From the NCBI RefSeq assembly GCF_042656585.1, contig NZ_JBHSPG010000005.1: a stretch of DNA of 64,000 nt, one strand, 5' to 3'. Positions 9,368-16,806 of the stretch are shown here, piece by piece (position 1 is the first letter of the stretch; each line of letters begins with the position of its first letter). The translations under genes and the position numbers were made by a program. Origin of the DNA: Thalassorhabdus alkalitolerans. Its GTDB lineage: Bacteria > Bacillota > Bacilli > Bacillales > Marinococcaceae. Under the pieces are notes generated by a model. The model saw only the letters and a list, made by a program, of their open reading frames with translations, did no database searches and had not been told where the DNA came from.

Positions 9368-10143
9368 TTTTCTGTTCCCCTTTCATAGGAAGATTCAATT
9401 TTATTTAAAATTTCTTCAGTTGTGCTCCCTTTGTCGCCATAGTAAATATCAGGTCTTTCTATTAAAATAACTTCAATTCCAAGTTCAAGGGCGGAGGTCA
9501 CTTTTTCATCGAATGAACCTCTTTTTCCGCTTTCTTTCGTAATCATTGTTGTAATGCCAAACTGCTCATAAAGTGCTTTATTTAAGTCTTTAGTGAAAGG
9601 ACCCTGCAAAGCGATAATGTTCTTTTGTTCTACCCCAAGCTCCTTGCATTTTTCCATGTTTTCTATTCTTGGCAGCATTCTGCACACAAGTCTTACCCCG
9701 TCCAAACCTATCAATCGTTTGGCGAATATATCCAGGGTCTTGCTGCCCGTCGTCAGCATGATATTGCCTCCACGCTTTGCTGCAAATTCTGCAGCTTCTT
9801 GGTAACTTTCAACTTTAACTACTAATTTATCGTAAGTATTGATAGAAGCACGCTCATATCGTATGTAATGAAGTCCGCTGTTTTGTGCAGCTTCTATCGC
9901 ATTCTTGGAAGCTTCTTCAGCAAAAGGGTGAGAGGCATCGACAATTAAAGAAATTTCTTCTTCATAAAAAACTTTTTCCATGTTTTCTACGTCAAGTCTT
10001 CCTGTACGTACTTGAATATCTTCTTTTTCCAATTCCTTTGCTGCTTCTTCTGTAACCACTGAGGCAAGAACCTTATAACCGTCCTTTTTCACTTTCACTG
10101 CCAGTTCTCTGGCATCACTTGTTCCGGCTAAGAAAAATATCAT
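9337..10143 (-). CDS. cbiJ: Cobalt-precorrin-6A reductase
   Basis: NAD(P)H-dependent reduction of the corrin macrocycle (precorrin-6A reductase, CbiJ/CobK). The 268-residue protein starts MIFFLAGTSDARELA, the family's nucleotide-binding N-terminus. It also has VDASHPFAEEAS and the ITKESGKRGSFDEKV segment characteristic of the C-terminal half. AAAGGAGG is placed seven bases before the ATG. Its 3' end contains the ribosome site and start of cbiC. Confidence 0.95.
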   Translation of the reverse strand: MIFFLAGTSDARELAVKVKKDGYKVLASVVTEEAAKELEKEDIQVRTGRLDVENMEKVFYEEEISLIVDASHPFAEEASKNAIEAAQNSGLHYIRYERASINTYDKLVVKVESYQEAAEFAAKRGGNIMLTTGSKTLDIFAKRLIGLDGVRLVCRMLPRIENMEKCKELGVEQKNIIALQGPFTKDLNKALYEQFGITTMITKESGKRGSFDEKVTSALELGIEVILIERPDIYYGDKGSTTEEILNKIESSYERGTEKWTSPQILNR

Positions 10144-10160
10144 GAGCGGGCCTCCTTTGT

Positions 10161-11027
10161 TTAGTGGGAGTGTTCATGATCATGGTCATGGTGATGACTG
10201 TGGTCGTGATCATGGTGGATATCCATATGCTCTAAAGCGAATAAACGATATTGACACATGTCACAGTTTAATTTCGCGTTACCACCAACAGCTTCTTCAG
10301 CCCGGTCGAGTAATACCTTCTCCAAGCGCTTGTGGAGGCCAATTGGGTCTGTCATATAAAACTCCTGCTCTGTATATTTTTCTTTAAAGGCTTTCAGTTT
10401 GGCATCCATTCGGTCCATTAAGATACCAGCAAAGAAAAAGTAAGGAACCATCAAAATATTACTTGCTCCCAGACGAATGCATCTCTCCACGCCTTCCTCT
10501 ACTGTGGGGGTTGTCACTCCAATAAAGGATACTTCTACCGCTGCCATCTCCAGCTTTTCTGAGAGAATTCTAGAAAGCTTGAACAGTTCACTATTTGCAT
10601 CTACATCACTGCTTCCTCTCCCAACCAATAAGATAGAGGTATCTTTGTTATACAACGTTTCTTTTTCCACTCCAGCGTCAAGCTTTTCTTTTAACAGCTG
10701 AAACATTTCTTCGTGAATCCCAATCGGCCGCCCGTAATGAAACCGGATTAAAGGATAAAGCTTTCTTGCTTTATCAATCGCTTGGGGAATATGAATCTTA
10801 GAATGTCCCGCTGGAAAAAACATAATAGGTACTAGCGCAACCTCAGTCGCCCCTCTTTTTACACATGTCTCAATGCCCGAAGCAAGCCCCGGAGAAGCAA
10901 ATTCCAAAAAACAAGTCTCCACAATCGGAGCAGGCACCTTTTGTTTAAGATTATCTACAAACTGGATGATCCCTTCATTGCCCTCTTTCTTCTTGCTTCC
11001 GTGTCCGATAAACAGCACAGCTTTCAT
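10161..11027 (-). CDS. cbiX: Sirohydrochlorin cobaltochelatase, long form with His-rich tail
   Basis: Inserts Co2+ into sirohydrochlorin, the committed step of the cobalt-early pathway. The start is placed at ATG 11027 (MKAVLFIGHGSKK), which follows GGAGGGAGAA. Two tandem chelatase half-domains (about 1-125 and 130-250) are present, the first with FIGHGSKK and FFPAGHSKIH. They are followed by a Cys-x-x-Cys (CDMC) and a terminal tail of about 20 residues made mostly of His and Asp. Bacillus megaterium CbiX is known to have a His-rich tail and an Fe-S site near such a motif. The tail probably stores or delivers cobalt. Confidence 0.96.
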   Translation of the reverse strand: MKAVLFIGHGSKKKEGNEGIIQFVDNLKQKVPAPIVETCFLEFASPGLASGIETCVKRGATEVALVPIMFFPAGHSKIHIPQAIDKARKLYPLIRFHYGRPIGIHEEMFQLLKEKLDAGVEKETLYNKDTSILLVGRGSSDVDANSELFKLSRILSEKLEMAAVEVSFIGVTTPTVEEGVERCIRLGASNILMVPYFFFAGILMDRMDAKLKAFKEKYTEQEFYMTDPIGLHKRLEKVLLDRAEEAVGGNAKLNCDMCQYRLFALEHMDIHHDHDHSHHHDHDHEHSH

Positions 11028-11040
11028 ATTTTCTCCCTCC

Positions 11041-12654
11041 TTATTCACATGGATTATCTACGATAACCGGCACTGGCATCTCTTGATACTTAAACCCTTG
11101 GATCTCCTGCACTCTCTTAAAAAACTTATGGAACCTTTCATTAGGCAGTCCTTTTTCCTTGTACTCATCTACAACAGCTGTAATGAGGGGAATTAACTTG
11201 TCCACTTCCATCCCCTCAGCCACTGGCTGTGCTACATGCGCATTTCTGCCCGTCGTTTTTGCTCCTAAAAATACATCAAAAGCTCCTCTTCTATAAATAA
11301 TGCCAATATCATCAGTAATTGCGCCGTAGCATGCCATGCCGCACCCATTAAAGCCTATGTTCATAACTTTGGGAACAACCATTCCGCCTAGAGCTTCTTG
11401 TAGTTCTTCAGCATATGGGATTGAATCACGCTTCTCACCGTCACAAAAATCACAGGCCTTTACGTGAATCACATTACCTACCGGAGAAACGAGCCAGCCC
11501 GCTTCTTTAAGCTCTTTCACAATTTCCTGTGCACGATCTGTTTCAAGGGATACTTTGAAGTAATGGCTGGGGGTATACTCTACCTCACCGTCTTCCCCGA
11601 TTACTTCTGTCAGCTGAAGAAGCTGTTTTGAGCTTATTTTCTTGTTTGCTGTTCCCGGAGAAACCGCAAATTCAAAAATCTCTGTTTGCTTAAATGAGAT
11701 AGAATCTTCTGATACTTGTTTGTTTTCTGAATAAGTGGTGCCCAGCTTGCTTAACGCTTCTTCTGCAAGACCTTTAACATTTATACTTTCGGCAGCTTTT
11801 ACCGTCTCTTCTTTTCCCCCATGCATCGCCCATGGCTCTGCCTCACTTCTTAGTCTCTGGGCAGGTTTTAACTTTTGTTTCTCCTCGCCCAGGGTATATT
11901 TACGCTGGTAGCCTCTTGGGGTAATCATTTTGCCGTCATAATAAAATGTAGAATTATTTCCTATTACTACTGTTGTAAGCATGCCAATCTCATGGTCAAG
12001 CATGTGCTCCAAATCAGTCATCACTATGTTCTGCCGCTCTCTATATGCGCTTTTTACAAGGCCGACAGGCGTTTCTTTATCTCTATACTTCATTAAAATC
12101 CTTTGTGTCTCTTCTATTTGTCTTGTTCTCTTGCCGCTTTTTGGGTTATAAAGTGCAATGACAAAATCAGCCTGGGCGGCCGCTTCCACTCGCTTTACTA
12201 TTAAATCCCAAGGGGTTAGGTGGTCACTCAAGCTGATCGTACAGGCATCATGCATTACCGGCGCCCCTAAAAGCGAGGCACAAGAATTGATTGCAGATAC
12301 CCCAGGAATGATTTCTACTTCTACGCCTTCGTCCTCTTTCCATCCCTTTTCAATTAACACTTCATAAACTAATCCCGCCATGCCGTATAGACCAGCATCT
12401 CCGCTGGAAATGACAGCCACTGTTTTTCCTTGCTCAGCCTGCTTGACTGCTTCCTGTGCTCTGCTTACTTCTTCAGTCATTCCCGTCCTTACTATGTCCT
12501 GATCGGTAAGCAATGGTTTAATTAAATCTATATATGTTTTATAGCCAATAATAGAATCTGACTCAAGAATTGCTTCTTTTGCACGATATGTCATTTGTTC
12601 TTCACTTCCTGGGCCGAAACCTACGACAAGAAGTTTTCCTTTTTCATTTGTCAC
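11041..12654 (-). CDS. cbiH: Cobalt-factor III methyltransferase fused to an Fe-S reductase-like domain (CbiH60 type)
   Basis: The N-terminal 240 residues form a CbiH/CobJ C17-methyltransferase (LVVGFGPGSEEQMT, SSGDAGLYGM, PGVSAINSCASLLG). It methylates C-17 with ring contraction. After a linker, about residues 330-537 resemble the nitrite/sulfite reductase ferredoxin-like and 4Fe-4S domains, with CDFC (Cys401/404) and CGMAC (Cys438/442) as cluster ligands. The same fusion is known as CbiH60 in B. megaterium. I choose the GTG at 12654 because AAGGAG sits seven bases upstream; the frame is open 12 codons further. First gene after the riboswitch. Confidence 0.93.
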   Translation of the reverse strand: MTNEKGKLLVVGFGPGSEEQMTYRAKEAILESDSIIGYKTYIDLIKPLLTDQDIVRTGMTEEVSRAQEAVKQAEQGKTVAVISSGDAGLYGMAGLVYEVLIEKGWKEDEGVEVEIIPGVSAINSCASLLGAPVMHDACTISLSDHLTPWDLIVKRVEAAAQADFVIALYNPKSGKRTRQIEETQRILMKYRDKETPVGLVKSAYRERQNIVMTDLEHMLDHEIGMLTTVVIGNNSTFYYDGKMITPRGYQRKYTLGEEKQKLKPAQRLRSEAEPWAMHGGKEETVKAAESINVKGLAEEALSKLGTTYSENKQVSEDSISFKQTEIFEFAVSPGTANKKISSKQLLQLTEVIGEDGEVEYTPSHYFKVSLETDRAQEIVKELKEAGWLVSPVGNVIHVKACDFCDGEKRDSIPYAEELQEALGGMVVPKVMNIGFNGCGMACYGAITDDIGIIYRRGAFDVFLGAKTTGRNAHVAQPVAEGMEVDKLIPLITAVVDEYKEKGLPNERFHKFFKRVQEIQGFKYQEMPVPVIVDNPCE

Positions 12655-12838
12655 ACTATCACTCCTTATATAGAATAAAGACGAACGCACTGCAAAAGGC
12701 TCTATTCCATTTGGTCTCTTTCAGACTGCTTATAAAAGCTGCACGCATCCCCCAGCCAGGATATATCGTACAAGCACTCCTTGAACAGAGAATTTACTAA
12801 AAGATTTACCTCTCACCTACGCATACACAACTAAACAG

Positions 12839-12880
12839 CAAAAAAGCGCCCCTAACCTGCATGTGGAGGTTAGAGGCGCT
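12839..12880 (-). terminator. Intrinsic terminator in the cobalamin riboswitch expression platform
   Basis: On the minus strand, a 14-bp GC-rich stem (arms 12880-12867 and 12858-12845, one G-U pair, 8-base loop) is followed directly by a run of six T (12845-12840). It stands about 70 bases after the aptamer and 185 bases before the cbiH start, the right place for attenuation. A seven-base stretch at 12941-12935 (GTTAGAG) is complementary to CTCTAAC in its 5' arm (12875-12869) and could act as antiterminator. Confidence 0.9.
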
Positions 12881-12949
12881 CTTCCGGCATAATATAAACG
12901 GCTTTTTAACAGCCCATAATTAATCGGAAACCTGCTCTAACACCCCCCC

Positions 12950-13150
12950 ATGACCCGTAGGTTACTGGTGTTGTTGAAAAAGGCAGGTCTCCTGGCTCTT
13001 GGTTTCCATCTATTTCTTCCTTCCCATCGATTTGTACCGACAGTGGCAGCAAAACAGACAACCCAATTACAGTGGCGGGACCGCGCCGGCTTCACACCGG
13101 TCTTCCCTTTTAAGAAAACTGTTAGAACAGCTTTCACCTTTTCCCCTAAT
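12950..13150 (-). promoter_or_regulatory. Cobalamin riboswitch aptamer
   Basis: The minus strand carries the B12 box GAGCCAGGAGACCTGCC (12998-12982). Upstream are the conserved core segments GACCGGTGTGAAGCCGG and GCGGTCCCGCCACTGT near 13100-13067. These are the signature elements of the adenosylcobalamin riboswitch class. High cobalamin should favour the downstream terminator and switch off the whole corrin operon. The 5' and 3' limits given are approximate. Confidence 0.95.
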
Positions 13151-13323
13151 ATTCTTCTCCTTTAAAGCTATCTGATCCTCCACTCTCTGTCAATCTCTTT
13201 TTGGCTTTCTATCCGCTAAGGAATTTATCCTTTTCCATTCTATTTTTGTTTGTGAGATTAAAAAAGAAAAATTCAGGAATAGAGTAGGAGAACGAATTAA
13301 TAAGAGAAAGGGAGGTCACTAAT

Positions 13324-13620
13324 TTGGCACATCAACAAGAAACCGGTACATCATCAGAAACACCTTTAAAAACAAATGGAAAGTCAATTACAGCCCTGGT
13401 CCTTGGTGTAGTGGGACTCGTATCTTCTATTCTGATTCCGTTAGCCGGCTTTGCTCTAGGGTTGGTTGGCCTTATTCTTGGAATTTTATCAATAAGGGAG
13501 ATTAAAAGAAGAGGAGAGTCCGGAAAGGGACTCGCAATTGGCGGTATCGCCTGCAGTGTAGCAGCTCTCGTTCTAACAGTGATACTCATGGCGCTCGCTG
13601 CAGCTATGCTGACGCTATAG
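13324..13620 (+). CDS. Small DUF4190-type membrane protein
   Basis: 98 residues starting at a TTG that follows GGGAGGT by eight bases. It has a hydrophilic Thr/Ser-rich N-terminus, then two hydrophobic helices (about 24-54 and 70-97) joined by the basic turn IREIKRRGESGKGLAIGGI. This arrangement (small residues, G-x-A-IGGI after the basic loop) is typical of DUF4190 proteins. Function unknown. It is transcribed away from the corrin operon and has its own spacing to the next gene. Confidence 0.75.
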   Translation: MAHQQETGTSSETPLKTNGKSITALVLGVVGLVSSILIPLAGFALGLVGLILGILSIREIKRRGESGKGLAIGGIACSVAALVLTVILMALAAAMLTL

Positions 13621-13724
13621 TCCTCCTTGCTGACACAGTAATTAGTAGTATTTGTGATATAAACGTTTAGATTGCCCAAGGATGGGAATTAGAGGATCAT
13701 AATTACTTTAAGGAGGAATATAAG

Positions 13725-14036
13725 ATGGCAGATCCAAAGAAACAAGCTGAAGAAAAACTTGACAACATGTCCGAAAGCAAAAAGGAAGACATTTTAGAAA
13801 GCTTTAGTGAGTTCCAGCAATACCTTAAAGGAAAAGTAGAAAAAGGTGAATCTCTAGGCCTCAGTGAAGAGCAAATGGCAAAAGGCGCTGAGCGTGTAGC
13901 AGAATACCTCAAAAACCATGAATCACCTAAAAATACAGAAGAAAAGCTATTACAAGAGATGTGGCAGGTAGCTGAGGATGACGAAAAGCATAAAATGGCT
14001 CACGTCCTGGTAAAACTAGCGAAGAAAGCTGGTTAA
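13725..14036 (+). CDS. DUF3243 (YmfJ-like) cytosolic protein
   Basis: 103 residues, highly charged and helical, with no membrane segment. The stretch ILESFSEFQQYLKGKVEKGE followed by LGLSEEQMAKGAERVAEYL matches the DUF3243/YmfJ family of Bacillus. AAGGAGG precedes the ATG. Function unknown. A strong bidirectional terminator follows at 14056-14103. Confidence 0.8.
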   Translation: MADPKKQAEEKLDNMSESKKEDILESFSEFQQYLKGKVEKGESLGLSEEQMAKGAERVAEYLKNHESPKNTEEKLLQEMWQVAEDDEKHKMAHVLVKLAKKAG

Positions 14037-14055
14037 TGGCAAAGTCACAGCTATA

Positions 14056-14103
14056 AAAAACAAGCAGTTCTCTGGAGGTACCAGAATGCTGCTTGTTTTT
14101 ACA
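14056..14103. terminator. Bidirectional intrinsic terminator
   Basis: AACAAGCAG (14059-14067) pairs with CTGCTTGTT (14089-14097), and an inner TCTGG/CCAGA hairpin fills the loop. T-runs follow on both strands. It serves the DUF3243 gene (plus) and thiE (minus). Confidence 0.85.
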
Positions 14104-14119
14104 TATATTATTCCTTTAT

Positions 14120-14755
14120 CTACAGGTAATTTTCAATTCTTTTTTTCAAATTTCTTGCACTTTCAAAGGGGCTTGGTGCAGAAGCAATCGCTGAAATTAT
14201 TGATATGCCGTCGCTTCCTGATTTCATCACTTCGTCGATATTATCTTCATAAATTCCACCAATCCCAACAATCGGTGTCTTGATCCCCATTTTACGAAAC
14301 AGAGTGATCACTTGAGGACCTGTTTCTTCAGCAGCATCGTCTTTAGAACCTGTCGCATATATAGGCCCTAAACCAAGGTAATCAGCCCCGTCCTCGGCGG
14401 CTTCCAGGCCTTCGTCAATCGTATATGCAGAAACCCCCAGAATTTTATCACCCATCATTTTTCTTGCTTCTTTTGCTCCAATATCTTCTTGTCCAATATG
14501 AAGACCGTCTGCATTAAGTTGCACCGCTAAATCAATATCATCATTAACTATAAAAGGAATTCCATTCTGCCGGCAGATCTCTTGCAATTTACGTGCCAGC
14601 TCTTCCTTTTCAGCACCTGCTTTTGAACCTTCTCCTTTTTCACGGTATTGAAAAAGAGTAATCCCGCCTGCGATTGCTTCCTTTACTACTTGTTCAGGAA
14701 GCTGAGTAGTATTTTGACTGCCAAATATAAAATATAATTTTAAGTACTGTATCAT
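14120..14755 (-). CDS. thiE: Thiamine-phosphate synthase
   Basis: Joins hydroxymethylpyrimidine diphosphate and hydroxyethylthiazole phosphate to give thiamine phosphate. I choose the ATG at 14755 (MIQYLKLYFIFGSQN, 211 residues), which matches ThiE N-termini; the frame is open 25 codons upstream but that part is not ThiE-like. Motifs seen: QYREKG, PFIVNDDIDLAVQLNADGLH, IGQEDI, YLGLGPIYATGSK and GIGGI. It pairs with thiM upstream, giving thiazole salvage; the thiM-thiE spacer carries two copies of a palindromic repeat. Confidence 0.93.
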   Translation of the reverse strand: MIQYLKLYFIFGSQNTTQLPEQVVKEAIAGGITLFQYREKGEGSKAGAEKEELARKLQEICRQNGIPFIVNDDIDLAVQLNADGLHIGQEDIGAKEARKMMGDKILGVSAYTIDEGLEAAEDGADYLGLGPIYATGSKDDAAEETGPQVITLFRKMGIKTPIVGIGGIYEDNIDEVMKSGSDGISIISAIASAPSPFESARNLKKRIENYL

Positions 14756-14799
14756 CTCAGCTCTTGTTATACGTCCCAAAGTTTCCCCACTTCCTTTTT

Positions 14800-14905
14800 G
14801 GTGCCAGGCACCTTGCAGGTTACGTAACAAAGAAAACGTGAATGACGCTGTTGCTTAAAGAAAATCACAATTTTAATGTTACAGCCCGCAGTGGTGCCAG
14901 GCACC
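14800..14905. repeat. Pair of GGTGCCAGGCACC palindromes
   Basis: Two identical 13-base palindromes (14800-14812 and 14893-14905) lie in the same orientation, 93 bases apart, in the thiM-thiE spacer. Each is followed by TT. The 80 bases between them also contain the palindrome GTTACGTAAC. Copies of this short motif could be the ends of a small non-autonomous element or an interspersed repeat. No open reading frame is present between them. Confidence 0.7.
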
Positions 14906-14958
14906 TTTTGTGAATGTGAATCCTCCTCATACTGATAATTGTTATTTCAATAGATCGG

Positions 14959-15759
14959 TTAACTTAAAGATATTGAAGCTAAGGAATCGACTTCCTTTGA
15001 AGTTATCTTATAAAGCTGATCCAAAAAAGCAATCTGAAAGCTGCCTGGACCCTCACTTTCCTGAGCAGCCTTTTCTCCTGCTATTCCGTATGCAGCAAGA
15101 GCCGCCGCTCCCGCAATTAAAATGTCCTTTTCAATTGCTGCAAACGAACCAATCACTGAACTTAATAAACATCCGGCACCCGTGATTTTCGTAAACATGG
15201 GTGTCCCGTTATTTACAATATAGGTTTTTTCCCCATCTGTAATAACATCCTCTTTCCCCGTCACACAAACAACGGTATCGAGCTTCCGCGCAGCCTCTTT
15301 GGCTAGTTCAAGTATGTCTCCCTCTCCTTCTTCAGCATCTACTCCTTTTATTTTCCACTCAAGTCCTACCACATTTGCCACCTCTGCTGCATTTCCTCTT
15401 AGAAGGGAGAGATTCAGTTCTTTTACGATCCTTTTGGATGCTTCTGTTCGATATGGTGTGGCTCCCGCTCCAACGGGATCAAATATAATTGGCACCCCCT
15501 GCTGGTTTGCTGCGTTACCCGCATGTATCATAGCCTCGACCTCCTCAGCAGATAATGTACCAATATTTAAAACGAGAGCCCCGGCAATCCTGGCCATATC
15601 AGCAACCTCTTCCTTGGCATACGCCATGACCGGAGAAGCTCCTAAGGCGAGAAGTCCATTGGCCGTAAAATTCGTGACTACTACGTTTGTAATGTTGTGA
15701 ACGAGCGGCATTTCCTCTCTCATTTTTCCAAGAAACCTTCCCCAACCTGATGGTTCCAT
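14959..15759 (-). CDS. thiM: Hydroxyethylthiazole kinase
   Basis: Phosphorylates 4-methyl-5-(2-hydroxyethyl)thiazole for thiamine salvage. The 266-residue protein has PLVHNITNVVVTNFTANGLLALGASP near the start (hallmark region, residues 19-44), DPVGAGATPYR and the catalytic KITGAGCLLSS. AGGAGGAGGG precedes the ATG. It lies 56 bases downstream of the DHQS-II-like gene and upstream of thiE. No TPP riboswitch consensus (CTGAGA...ACCTGATC) is seen ahead of it. Confidence 0.95.
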   Translation of the reverse strand: MEPSGWGRFLGKMREEMPLVHNITNVVVTNFTANGLLALGASPVMAYAKEEVADMARIAGALVLNIGTLSAEEVEAMIHAGNAANQQGVPIIFDPVGAGATPYRTEASKRIVKELNLSLLRGNAAEVANVVGLEWKIKGVDAEEGEGDILELAKEAARKLDTVVCVTGKEDVITDGEKTYIVNNGTPMFTKITGAGCLLSSVIGSFAAIEKDILIAGAAALAAYGIAGEKAAQESEGPGSFQIAFLDQLYKITSKEVDSLASISLS

Positions 15760-15815
15760 ACTATCCCTCCTCCTGTGAATTCTGTATTTATTCCCTTACC
15801 CTTCTTTCTTTATGC

Positions 15816-16376
15816 TCAATATTCCCTAATCTCCTCTTTAATCTTTTCGCCAAGGTGACGGCCAGGTTCATCGACCATACAGAGCACACGATCTCCTGAA
15901 GCTAACTGCTGAACAGGGACAGAGTTCCCTTCTTCACCGGCAAGCTGCACACTATCAGCATCTTGCAGTGTTGCCGAAATGATCTTGTTCTGCACCCTGC
16001 ATTCCACTCGAAGTAAATCCCTTTGTTCTGCCTTCACTCTACCAAGCGGCACAATTCTCGGTTCTCCTGATAAGGAAAAAACCGGTGTCTGCTCCCCTCC
16101 TCTTAGCTCAGATAAGTATTTTGTATTCTCTCCCTCATAAATGTACTGATGGACCGCGCCGCAATTTACACGGAACGCACGGGAGGGGTAGGTTTCTGTT
16201 TTTCGGTTTTCCGAAAGCACTAATATGTATCCGTCCCCAGTATTCCCAACCAGCATTCCTTCTTCAGGAGACAGCTCGTCTGCACAATCTACACATACTC
16301 TAGTGCCCTTTCCTACAGCTTTTATACTTATCACTTCGCCAGCTATATACTCTACCTTATTTTTTTTGCTATTCAA
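15816..16376 (-). CDS. Stand-alone C-terminal-type domain of 3-dehydroquinate synthase II
   Basis: 186 residues from a TTG with a strong AGGAGGG site six bases upstream. The sequence follows the C-terminal half of type II 3-dehydroquinate synthases (archaeal MJ1249 family): VGKGTRVCVDCADEL, EEGMLVGNTGDGYILV, SRAFRVNCGAVHQYI, YLSELRGGE, LGRVKAEQRDLLRVE and PGRHLGEKIKEE. The N-terminal half, where family members bind NAD and substrate, is absent; full-length enzymes have about 330-380 residues. It probably heads an operon with thiM and thiE, behind the promoter at 16454-16481. Catalytic DHQS activity is therefore unlikely; the true role is unknown. Confidence 0.75.
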   Translation of the reverse strand: MNSKKNKVEYIAGEVISIKAVGKGTRVCVDCADELSPEEGMLVGNTGDGYILVLSENRKTETYPSRAFRVNCGAVHQYIYEGENTKYLSELRGGEQTPVFSLSGEPRIVPLGRVKAEQRDLLRVECRVQNKIISATLQDADSVQLAGEEGNSVPVQQLASGDRVLCMVDEPGRHLGEKIKEEIREY

Positions 16377-16453
16377 TTCGTTCCCTCCTCATTTATTACC
16401 TTTAACTAAAATAGTATAAGGTTACACGGAAGAGAGCAAGAATAGTAATGGGT

Positions 16454-16481
16454 ATGATAGGACTATTTACTCACTTGTCAA
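16454..16481 (-). promoter_or_regulatory. Sigma-A type promoter for the DHQS-II-like/thiM/thiE unit
   Basis: Minus strand TTGACA (16481-16476), 16-base spacer, TATCAT (16459-16454), about 78 bases ahead of the TTG start at 16376. The match to the consensus is five of six at -10 and perfect at -35. Confidence 0.7.
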
Positions 16482-16721
16482 GGGAGAAAGCCCATTATCA
16501 TTATTTTGTATTCATCCTCAAAGCAGACTTGCCTATCCAACCCTTCTGTAGAGGAGGGGCATTCCCAATGGGGGAGCAGGCTATCAGCTGCCTCTTCTAA
16601 ACATGGATTGACAGAACCCTTATGACTAGAGGAAAGAAGTGCACCCTTGTCTACTTTTAATCTTATATTTCCCCTTATGATATTTTCCCCAGTTCTGTAA
16701 TTTTCTTTGCCATTGTACAAA
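16482..16721. other. Non-coding stretch between the larC terminator and the next promoter
   Basis: No gene is supported here. An 80-codon minus-strand frame (16478-16720) exists, but it ends inside the -35 box and lacks a ribosome site and recognisable protein features. On the plus strand, CCCTTCT and AGGAGGG around 16540-16560 can form a short hairpin. No known riboswitch was recognised. Confidence 0.5.
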
Positions 16722-16770
16722 AAAGCACCCTACAGATTGACTTATTAAGTCCTGCTCTATAGGGTGCTTT
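16722..16770 (-). terminator. Terminator of the lar operon
   Basis: AAAGCACCCTA (16722-16732) pairs with TAGGGTGCTTT (16760-16770), with a GACTT/AAGTC inner hairpin. On the minus strand it is followed by TTTTTT. It lies 37 bases after the larC stop. Confidence 0.85.
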
Positions 16771-16806
16771 AAGTTTCAGGAATTAAATCCTTTCTTCCTG
16801 AATCCT

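Noticed and set aside
12950..13165. 71-codon plus-strand and 66-codon minus-strand frames in the cobalamin leader
   Set aside because: They coincide with the riboswitch aptamer, whose RNA structure explains the sequence.
14756..15815. TPP riboswitch ahead of thiM or thiE
   Set aside because: The CTGAGA and ACCTGATC-type boxes are not present in the 15760-15815 or 14756-14958 spacers.
16478..16720. 80-codon minus-strand frame downstream of larC
   Set aside because: No ribosome site, no recognisable protein features, and it runs through the -35 box of the next promoter and starts next to the larC terminator.
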